Part shown: positions 56,368-64,000 of the stretch, piece after piece
How positions within the stretch are numbered: the first letter of the stretch is position 1
How the letters are laid out: every line of letters begins with the position of its first letter
Assembly: GCA_947650365.1 (NCBI GenBank)
Contig: OX393555.1
Location: forward strand, 77,815,995-77,879,994
Length of the DNA stretch: 64,000 nt
DNA from: Chamaelirium japonicum
Lineage: Eukaryota; Streptophyta; Magnoliopsida; Liliales; Melanthiaceae
Reading direction: 5' to 3'
Made by a program: the position numbers and the translations under genes
The notes under the pieces: generated by a model
Database searches by the model: none
Told to the model about the DNA's origin: nothing
What the model saw: the letters and a program-made list of their open reading frames with translations, nothing else

Positions 56368-58845
56368 TCATTGGCATGGCTCGCATCTTTGAACAATTTG
56401 TCGAGCATCTTTTGCCATTGTAGGCCAGTAATAACCTTGTAGTTTCGTTTTAGCTTCAAGAGATCTTCCTCCCGAATGATTCCCACAAGCTCCAGAGTGG
56501 ATATTAATCAGGATTGCCTGTGCTTGCTCGGGACCAAGGCACTTGAGCAACATCCCGTTGTGAGATTTGAAGTATAGATCTTTTCCTTGTAGGATGTAGC
56601 ATGGGAGCTTCCTTTGAAGCCTTCGGGCTTGATTTGGATCTTCTGGCATTTTGCCATGTTCGAAGAAGTCGAAAATTGATTGTCTCCAGTCTTCAAGCTC
56701 ATTTGTAGTAGTGAGGTTCAACGTTAATTGATCTCCACCCCCAGATTTCTTTGTAGTAGTAAGGATCTGTTGATCGGGGATGGTCTTGGGCAGTTCTTGA
56801 TAATCGATTTGTATTTGCCTTCCTCCGAGTGAGTCTCCAAGAACTGAGGCAGCATTGGCTAAGGCGTCTGCTTCTCGATTCTTTGCTCTTGGAATTTGAA
56901 TAAATTCAGTACTAGTAAAACATTGTTGAAGACGTTGTACTAGGGCCAAATAATGTAGCATTCTTTCTTCTCTTGCTGTATATTCCCCGTTGATCTGCCT
57001 TATGACTAGTTGGGAGTCGCTGTAGATAATAAGTCGATCTACCCCCAGAGATTCAGTAATTTCAAGTCCAGAAAGGAGTGCTTCGTACTCGGCTTCATTG
57101 TTGGTAGCGTTGAATCCAAGGAGGACAGCCTTTTGCAGATGATCGAGCTCAGGGAATATTAAGACTATCCCAATGCCTGAACCGATCGCGCTTGAAGCTC
57201 CATCAGTGTAAAGTTTCCATGGGGGAGTTGCAGCAATAGCCTCGAGATTTGGATTGATTTTAACAGTTGTATTGGATGGAGGCTCGTCTTCATCTTCAAG
57301 ACGCATATCAATATCTTCCTCCCAAGTGATGGGGTCTTCAACTGGAAAGTCAGCTAGAAAATCAGCAATAGCTTGACCTTTGATAGAAGTGCGAGATTCG
57401 AACTGAATCCCCAGGGAGCTCATTTCGATCACCCATTTGGTCATACGACCCGCTCTACCAGCTTTGTCAACGATATCTTTGAGTGGATGCTCTGAAATGA
57501 CAGTGATCTGGTGGGAGACGAAGTAAGGTTGAAGGCGACGCGATGCAGTGAGTAAGGCTAGGATGACCTTCTCAGTTTTTGAATAGCGAGTTTCAGCCGG
57601 AAGAAGAGTGTGACTGATATAATAGACTGGATGCTCGACGCCTTCTCTTCTACTGACTAAGACCGCACTGATTGCTTGATCAGTTACGGCGAGATAGAGC
57701 CATAAGCCTTCTTTTGGAAGTGGAGCCGTCAAGATAGGAGCTTGCACCAGATATTTCTTGATGCTTTGAAATGCTTCTTCACAAATCGGACTCCACCCTG
57801 AAGTATCCGCCTTTCGTAGTTTGTCGAAGAGAGGTTTACATTTGTCAGAAGACTTTGAGATGAACCGATTGAGGGCAGCAAGTCTTCCAGTGAGTCGCTG
57901 TACTTCCTTTCGATTGGTAGGTGATGGCATGTCGAGGATAGCTCGAATTTGATCGGGATTGGCTTCAATACCCCTCCTGGTCACAAGATGACCCAGGAAT
58001 TTGCCAGATTGAACTCCGAAAGCACACTTGGCTGGATTGAGCTTCATACGATATTTTCGAAGAACTTGAAAGGTTTCTGCCAGATTAGAAAGATGCTTGC
58101 TTCGTACGGAGCTCTTGGTGAGGAGATCATCGACGTAGACTTCGACGTTGCGACCGATCTGATCTTCGAACATCTTTGTGACTAACCTTTGATAGGTGGA
58201 TCCAGTATTTTTGAGGCCGAATGGCATGACATTGTAGCAATAGAGGCCTCGGCTAGTCACAAAACACGTCTTCTCTTGATCATCAGCGTGAAGAGGAATT
58301 TGATTATACCCAGAATACCCATCCATGAAAGACAATAGCTCGTGGCCAGCAGTGGCATCGACGAGTCTATCTATCCTTGGCATGGGGAAAGGATCTTTGG
58401 GGCAAGCCTTGTTGAGATTGGTGAAGTCGATGCAGACTCTGACCTTCCTATTCTTCTTCGGAACAGCCACAATATTAGAGATCCAAGTAGGATACTCTAC
58501 TTCTCGGATGAAGCCTGCTGCGAGTAGCTTGGTGATTTCTTCTTGAACAGCAACTTGTAGCTCTGGTCGAATGGTACGTGGCTTCTGCTTGACAGGCTTC
58601 ATTTCTTCTTTGATCGCAAGTCGGTGACAAGCGTCATCTGGATTGATTCCAGGCATGTCTTCAAAGCACCAAGCGAAGACGTCGATATTGGACTGGAGGA
58701 AGGATACCATGTCTTGCGCTTCTGCGTCGCTAAGACCGGTACCAATGAAAGTTTGTCGAGGGAGATCTCCACTGCCGATGTTGATTGGGATGATTTCTTC
58801 AACTGAAGGTGATGCTTCCCATTCGATTGGTGGAGGTTCGGTCAA
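56368..58845 (-). CDS. pol: pol: RT, RNase H, second RNase H, integrase zinc domain, element 4
   Basis: An 825-codon open frame, the longest in the window. Residues 1-100 are a linker. RT follows, with RVCIDFTNLNKACPK (135-149), FMDGYSGYNQIPL (173-185) and catalytic YVDD at 237-240. The connection and first RNase H lie at about 300-480 (HPVYYISHTLLPAE). The archaeal-type RNase H has WKLYTDGASS, with catalytic D548, E586, D610 and D660. The integrase zinc motif uses H783, H790, C821 and C824. The start is nominal: the frame is continuous upstream through TAG 58866-58864 into protease, so this was part of a polyprotein. It copies element RNA to DNA in cytoplasmic particles. All catalytic residues are present, but flanking stops make a working product unlikely. 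Confidence 0.92.
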   Translation of the reverse strand: MTEPPPIEWEASPSVEEIIPINIGSGDLPRQTFIGTGLSDAEAQDMVSFLQSNIDVFAWCFEDMPGINPDDACHRLAIKEEMKPVKQKPRTIRPELQVAVQEEITKLLAAGFIREVEYPTWISNIVAVPKKNRKVRVCIDFTNLNKACPKDPFPMPRIDRLVDATAGHELLSFMDGYSGYNQIPLHADDQEKTCFVTSRGLYCYNVMPFGLKNTGSTYQRLVTKMFEDQIGRNVEVYVDDLLTKSSVRSKHLSNLAETFQVLRKYRMKLNPAKCAFGVQSGKFLGHLVTRRGIEANPDQIRAILDMPSPTNRKEVQRLTGRLAALNRFISKSSDKCKPLFDKLRKADTSGWSPICEEAFQSIKKYLVQAPILTAPLPKEGLWLYLAVTDQAISAVLVSRREGVEHPVYYISHTLLPAETRYSKTEKVILALLTASRRLQPYFVSHQITVISEHPLKDIVDKAGRAGRMTKWVIEMSSLGIQFESRTSIKGQAIADFLADFPVEDPITWEEDIDMRLEDEDEPPSNTTVKINPNLEAIAATPPWKLYTDGASSAIGSGIGIVLIFPELDHLQKAVLLGFNATNNEAEYEALLSGLEITESLGVDRLIIYSDSQLVIRQINGEYTAREERMLHYLALVQRLQQCFTSTEFIQIPRAKNREADALANAASVLGDSLGGRQIQIDYQELPKTIPDQQILTTTKKSGGGDQLTLNLTTTNELEDWRQSIFDFFEHGKMPEDPNQARRLQRKLPCYILQGKDLYFKSHNGMLLKCLGPEQAQAILINIHSGACGNHSGGRSLEAKTKLQGYYWPTMAKDARQIVQRCEPCQ

Positions 58846-58863
58846 CGGGATCTCCTTTGATTG

Positions 58864-59631
58864 CTATTTGGAAGAGGGACCAGCTTCATCTCGTGGTCGC
58901 TTTGGAGGAGCAATGTTGATCTTTCGATCTGTCTTAGCCGCAGCAGCCTCACAAGATCTTCCAGCTTGCTGATCACCTCGAATGCAGACGATGCCTTCTC
59001 CAGTTGCAAACTTGAGTAGTTGATGATAAGAAGAGGAGATGGCATTGATCTGGTGGAGGAATGGTCGCCCGAGGATGGCGTTGTAGCTGGATACTCCTTC
59101 GACAATTGCGAACCTGACCGAGACTCGAGTCTCTCGGCTAAGATCGAGAGTGAACCTTGACTCACCCACTGTGATGCTTTGTTTGCCGTTGAAGCCAGTG
59201 ATCACCGTCGGGACGACGTCAAGGCTTTGATACTTATGCCCCAGACGTTTGAAACAGTCTGAGAACATAATGTCGATGGAGCTCCCGGTGTCGATGAGGA
59301 TCCGATTGACGGTACTTTCGTCGATGATGAGTTTCAAAACAAGGGGGTCTCGGTGTGGAGTATGAACTCCTTGAAGATCGGTGTCGTTGAAGACGATGGA
59401 CGGCCAAGCAAGACCTTCGATGGGCTTCTCGATCCAGGTATCTTCTTTGTTTGCAGTAGATCGAACGTGGAACATGCGTCGAATCTGCCGATCGACTTCC
59501 TTCCCAGTCACTGATTGATTATGCAACGATCCATGAATGCCCAAGACATTGGCATTCACAGTGAGAGGTGATGGGTTGGAAGAGATCTGATGAATCCAGC
59601 AAGCCTCTTTCCCCTTTGCAGAGGATCGACG
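58864..59631 (-). pseudogene. aspartic protease, element 4
   Basis: Open from after TAA 59634-59632 to TAG 58866-58864, in the gag and pol frame. WPSIVFNDTDLQGVHTPH precedes ILIDTGSSIDIMF, with the D-T-G active site at about residue 90 of the 59559 ORF. AILGRPFLHQINAISSSYHQ and FATGEGIVCIRGDQQ close the domain. The protease would cut the polyprotein. The domain looks intact, but it is isolated by stops on both sides. Confidence 0.88.
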
Positions 59632-61332
59632 TTAATCTTGTCCTTCTCTGGTGAATTCATGGAGATGGCCTTCTCTCAGCAAGTCTTCGAGATGAAACTT
59701 TAGCCGATAGCACCGATCGGTGGAATGGCCATGGCTTCGATGGAAATCGCAATAAACAGTTTTATCAGCCGTAAACTTTGTGTTTGGCTGAAGTGGATTG
59801 GGCCTTCGAAGGAACTCCTCGTGTTGAATGCGGTCGAGTATCTGTTCGACCGGCATATTCCACTCGGTGAAAGTCGTCTTCGTTGGAGATCGATGCCCGT
59901 CATTCTTTGATCGCTTGCTGGCTGGATTGGCTGCTGCCTCAGCATTGTGAGCCTTGGCAGCATACTTGGGAGCTTCTCTCTCTGCAGGCCTTTGCTTTGT
60001 TTCTCGCCCTTTCCGAGCGACTTGATCATCTTCAACCTCGATCTCTCTCTGGATCCGATCGAACATAGCACCGAGAGAAGGAGGAGGATTGCGGATGAAG
60101 TCTTTGTAGATGTGTACATCGAAGCGGAGAGCGTTCTGGAAAGCCAACATGATGGCTTCATCATCCAGATGTCTTCCAGAGAGGGCGGCATGCTCGTTGC
60201 GAAACCTCCTAGTGAAACTTCGGAGAGTCTCGTCAGCACCCATCCTTAGCCGATAGAGAGAGTCTAGCTTCTTCTCGGGCTTCAGATTGAGCTGATAATG
60301 CTGCACGAAGAGTTTAGCCAAAACATCGAACTGGGTGATGGACCCAGCTCGGAGATTGTGATACCAATCAAGAGACGGCTCGTCGAGACTTCCTGCGAAG
60401 GTGCGGCAGAGCACGTTGTTTTCTTCTTCATGCGGCGTTAGAGCTTGCTTGAATGCAAGGATGTGGAGAGTAGGATCTCCTCGTACGCAGTTGAATTTGG
60501 GGAGGACAGGAGTTCTCCAGCCCCTTGGGAATGTTGATTCGAAGTGGCTTCGATATAGGGGTCCAACAGAGGAATAGCCATCCCTACGACCATGTCCTTG
60601 ACCTTGAGGTGGGTCAAGGGGCAAGATCGCAAGGTCTTGCTCAGGTATTGAAGTATTTGCTGGTTGAAGTCGGTGTCGAAGGTCCGATCCGAGTCCTCGT
60701 TGAAGTGGAATGGATGGGGAAATTCGACTCTTTGAAGGAGCGCCTTTCATTTGGTGCTTCCTTGGTATATTGAGCTTTGAAGGTGCCCTCTTGTCGCAGT
60801 TGCGGCCAGAAGACGATTGGGAAGACTCGTCATCAAGGCGATCCTAAATACTCTGCTTCCAGGGGGCAGCAGAGGGAGTTGGGTCGCGTCGGATCCTCTC
60901 GAGGGCAGCAGTGCCCATTGACCTCCGTTGCTCGGAGTGAATTGAATGTCGAGGAAGGTCGACCCTCTCACTTGTAGAGGGGATAGGAAGAGCGATCCCA
61001 GCCTCAGAAGCTGCCCTTTTCAGGGCATCCCTCTCAGCGGTGAGGGTGGCATTTTGCTTCGCCAATTGGAGTAGTTAGAAGTCGACCGCAGAGACTTGGT
61101 AGGTCGATGGAGGGTCTTCAGCAGGAGTGGGAGCAGTTTGCCCAACCGATTGTCGTGCAAGAGGGGCGATAGGTCGGTCGACAGACCTTCCACTCCCTGA
61201 ACGAACCCCCATCTCGGGGGCAGCAAGGGGCTGCCCAAAGTTGAGCCTTTGACTCATCGAACGAGTCTCAGGACGTGCTTGTTGTTGAGTGTTACTTCCT
61301 TCTGGTTGACCTTGATGTTTCGTCTTCGCCAT
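59632..61332 (-). pseudogene. gag: gag, element 4 (two premature stops in the N-terminal region)
   Basis: The start is placed at ATG 61332 (MAKTKHQGQPEG), about 140 bp after the PBS. The frame then runs 567 codons to TAA 59634-59632 with TAA at 61077-61075 and TAG at 60846-60844. Downstream of the second stop 372 codons are open from 60750. They carry a retrotransposon gag core (KFNCVRGDPTLHILAFKQAL to ALRFDVHIYKDFI), a basic stretch and a zinc knuckle CDFHRSHGHSTDRC with CX2HX4HX4C spacing (C334, H337, H342, C347), then FHLEDLLREGHLHEF. The segment before the core is Ser/Gln-rich with a short predicted coiled coil (LAKQNATLTAERDALKRAA). Confidence 0.88.
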
Positions 61333-61470
61333 TCAGAGAGCGAAAGGTGCAACGAGAGTGCCGCCCGATCAGTTGTCTGATCAACCGAGAGGGTGAGGAA
61401 GTTTGACTATCAAGATAGGTTGTAGGCTCAATCGATCAAGTAGTAGCGGAGAGCTTGACTTTTTGATCGG

Positions 61471-61488
61471 ATCCCACAGACGGCGCCA
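61471..61488 (-). promoter_or_regulatory. primer-binding site, element 4
   Basis: On the minus strand TGGCGCCGTCTGTGGGAT begins 3 bases after the LTR end at 61492. TGG pairs with a tRNA CCA end. The site shares most positions with that of element 3 (36495). Confidence 0.82.
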
Positions 61489-61901
61489 AACTGTGGGGGA
61501 AAAATCTTCGTGCCGACCCGAAGACTTTCGCAGCACTAGTCAATTGAAGTTGAAGTTGACGTCGAAGATCGTTGGTCGATCTGTTGATTGAAGTAGAAGC
61601 CTTTTGATATGCAAACAGAGAGATGCAATCAGAGAGTTTTTGACACGAGAAGTGATCTCGGAGTTCAGCCGAAGCCTACGTCTCCGTGCTATAGGGTGCA
61701 ACCCGAATTCACTAACACTTTTCTCCAAGTAACCTCGACAGGCCGAGTGCTACTTAAAGCCTTTTTGATCTCTTCAAAGACAAGAAGATGATCAAGTAGA
61801 GGTGAAGGGTGAGAAGATAGAAATTCCAGAGCTCTGGTTCTGAAAATCAGATCTCAGAGTGGAAAATGGATTTTGGATCCTTTTACATTCGAAGGCTCTG
61901 C

Positions 61902-61909
61902 TATTTATA
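61902..61909 (-). promoter_or_regulatory. sense TATA box driving gag-pol
   Basis: TATAAATA on the minus strand at the place equivalent to 49930-49937. Transcripts would start near 61875 and run through PBS and gag. Confidence 0.7.
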
Positions 61910-61970
61910 GACTTCCCGGGGAGGAATTCCGGGGCAAATGGCGGTATCTGCTGCTGTATCTGGGGATCCT

Positions 61971-62212
61971 CCAGGCAGGGCCGGTGGGTCCCGTGGTAGT
62001 CTTCGTGGGCCCACCAGGCAGGGCCGGTGGGTCCCGTGGTAGTCTTCGTGGGCTCACCAGGCAGGGCCGGTAGGTCCCGTGGTAGTCTCCGGGGGCCCAC
62101 CAGGCAGGGCCGGTGGGTCCCGCTGTGATCTCCGGGGGCCCACCAGGCAGGGCCGGTGGGTCCCGCTGTGGTCTCCGGGGGCCCACCAGGCAGGGCCGGT
62201 GGGTCCCGCTGT
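61971..62212. repeat. 43-bp tandem repeats, right LTR
   Basis: Six units identical in layout to those at 49999-50240, upstream of the gag-pol TATA box. Confidence 0.93.
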
Positions 62213-62361
62213 TGGCAACCTTCTTACCAAAATTTGCACCCACAGTTACCCCCTCCAAGTTAGCTAGAGGCTACTTTAGCTGGCTTGGATTTTGGTGCAA
62301 AAAACAGCAACCCCCTGTCTAGAAAAGGCACAAAGAGGCTTGTCGAAATGTTAGTATAAAA

Positions 62362-63600
62362 AAGGCTGATCGGTCAAATTTGACCGATCGGTCAAATTTG
62401 ACCAAACGGTCAGTTTCGACCGGTCAAGGATTGTGTGATCGGTCAAAAAACATGCTTTTTTGATCGATCCAGTGGAAAATTGACCGATCGGTTGATTTTG
62501 ACCGATCGGTCAATTTTGACCGATCGGTCAAATTTGACCGATCGGTTAAATTTGATCGAACGGTCAATTTCAACCGGTCAAGGATTAGGTGATCGGTCAA
62601 AAAACATGGTTTTTTGACTGATCCAGTGGAAATTTGACCGATCGGTTGATTTTGACCGATCAGTCAAATTTGACCGATCGGTTAAATTTGACCGAACGGT
62701 TAATTTCAACCGGTCAAGGATTAGGTGATCGGTCAAAAAACATGGTTTTTTGATCGATCCAGTGGAAATTTGACCGATCGGTTGATTTTGACCGATCGGT
62801 CAATTTTGACCGATCGGTCAAATTTGACCGATAGGTTAAATTTGACCGAATGGTCAATTTCAACCGGTCAAGGATTAGGTGATCGGTCAAAAAACATGGT
62901 GTTTTTGACCGATCCAGTGGAAATTTGACCGATCGGTTGATTTTGATCGATCGGTAAATTTTGACCGATCGGTCAAATTTGACCGATCGGTTAAATTTGA
63001 CCGAACGGTCAATTTCAACCGGTCAAGGATTGGGTGATCGGCAAAAACCCACAGTTTTTAGCCAGATCCAGTGGAAAATTAACCGATCGGTTGATTTTGA
63101 CCGAACGGTCAACTTTGACCGTTCGGCTAAAATCAGCCGGTCAAGGTTTGGGTGATCGGCAAAAACCCTCAGTTTTTAGCCAGATCCAGTAGAAAATTGA
63201 CCAATCGGTTGATTTTGACCGAACGGTCAATTTCAACCGGTCAAGGAGTGGGTGATCGGCAAAAAACCTTAGTTTTCCGCCTGATCCAGTAGAAAATTGA
63301 ACGATCGGTTGATTTTGACCGAACGGTCAAGTTTGACCGTTCGGCTAAAATCAGCCGGTCAAGGCTTGGGTGATCGGCATAAACCCACAGTTTTTAGCCA
63401 GATCCAGTAGAAAATTGACCGATCGGTTGATTTTGACCGAACGGTCAAGTTTGACCGTTCGACTAAAATCAGCCGGTCAAGGTTTGGGTGATCGGCAAAA
63501 ACCAACAGTTTTTAGCCAGATCCAGTAGAAAATTGACCGATCGGTTGATTTTGACCGAACGGTCAAGTTTGCCCATTCGGCTAAAATCAGCCGGTCAAGG
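62362..63600. repeat. GACCGATCGGTC tandem array, right LTR
   Basis: Counterpart of 50390-51662, about 36 bp shorter overall because of indels in the units. Same palindromes and same switch to the GACCGTTCGGCTAAAA-type unit on the right. Confidence 0.93.
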
Positions 63601-63936
63601 TTAGTCTTGAACCTGTACTTTTGAGGAAGTGGTATAGCTTGTACTTTTCCTTTGATCTTTGGCAGTCTTGAATATCGATGGAGTTTGATTTTTTCTGCTC
63701 TGAATCTTTGGTTTGCCTGAATGTAACTTTGAACCGGCGGACCGGTTCACTCGGACCGGTGGTTTGCTTGGTCTGGTGGTTCGAGTGGACCGGTGGTCTG
63801 ACGCTTCGTCTGGCCCCAACTGTTCGTCTGGTTTTGCGCTTGCTACGGATGGATGCCACGTGTACCTACAAAAACACGCGATTTGATATGGTGAAGACAC
63901 GTGTCTTCTCGATTTTTGCACCGGTTTTACCCTGGG

Positions 63937-63943
63937 TATATAA
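63937..63943 (+). promoter_or_regulatory. antisense TATA box, right LTR
   Basis: TATATAA, equivalent to 52001-52007. In this copy it points out of the element into right-hand flanking DNA. Confidence 0.6.
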
Positions 63944-64000
63944 TTTTTCTCGCTGTCTTTTTTCGCCTCACGCTCTCAGAATTTTTCGAAGTCCAGATTC

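Larger units (their letters stand above)
49520..64000 (-). mobile_element. young Tat-like Ty3/gypsy element 4 (right LTR runs past the window)
   Basis: Two direct LTR copies (49520-about 52075 and 61492-64000+) are roughly 98% identical by eye at an offset of 11,972 bp, reduced to 11,936 by indels in the repeat arrays. Between them on the minus strand: PBS (61488), gag, protease, RT, two RNase H domains and integrase in one frame (61332-55453). On the plus strand there is a spliced antisense gene (52109-54923). The bases left of the element are GAGCC; the matching target duplication lies beyond the window. The dual RNase H places it in the Tat lineage. Confidence 0.93.
61492..64000 (-). repeat. 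5' LTR of element 4 (right copy, cut by window end)
   Basis: Nearly identical to 49520-52064, with the same TGTGGGGG terminus, TATA, 43-bp repeats and palindrome array. It drives gag-pol leftward. At 64000 it still matches the left copy, so the outer end and the GAGCC target duplication lie outside the window. Confidence 0.92.

Overview
The window is plant (angiosperm) nuclear DNA and consists almost entirely of nested, mostly decayed transposable elements. I found no host gene, rRNA, tRNA, CRISPR array or prokaryotic feature. The plant assignment rests on Ty1/copia LTRs followed by TGGTATCAGAGC, Tat-type Ty3/gypsy polyproteins with a second (archaeal-type) RNase H, and a CACTA (En/Spm) transposon with TNP2-like and Ptta/En/Spm-like genes. 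Species cannot be told from the sequence.

Layout. (1) 1-13468: right part of a decayed Tat-like element on +. It holds gag, protease, RT and integrase remnants, a 2.1 kb solo LTR (3285-5405) inside pol, an antisense auxiliary pseudogene (7233-10063, -) and a repeat-swollen 3' LTR. (2) 13469-18115: a Ty1/copia element on + with truncated 5' LTR, primer-binding site, long leader, broken gag and the start of protease; element 1 sits inside its LTR. (3) 18116-19572: unassigned, with CT microsatellites. (4) 19573-20051: Tat LTR fragment. (5) 20052-35435: 3' half of a second copia element on -, whose LTR is split by an 11.55 kb CACTA transposon (20885-32436). (6) about 35445-47157: a third, diverged Tat-like element on + with its own antisense pseudogene and a tandemly expanded 3' LTR. 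(7) 47158-48010: deleted copia LTR/leader fragment. (8) 48011-49519: mostly unassigned. (9) 49520 to beyond 64000: a young Tat-like element on -, with nearly identical LTRs and a gag-pol frame of about 1960 codons interrupted only by six stop codons.

How the parts work together. In the youngest element, gag, protease, RT, RNase H, second RNase H and integrase lie in one frame read leftward from a promoter in the right LTR. A separate three-exon gene (52109-54923) runs the opposite way from a TATA box in the left LTR. It encodes a basic N-terminus, a globular domain, an acidic linker and a C-terminal coiled coil. The two older Tat-like elements carry decayed versions of this antisense gene. 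Element 1 keeps both introns and element 3 keeps the last one. This conserved, LTR-driven, spliced antisense gene is the most interesting unit here. The 181-bp satellite-like array inside the CACTA element is second.
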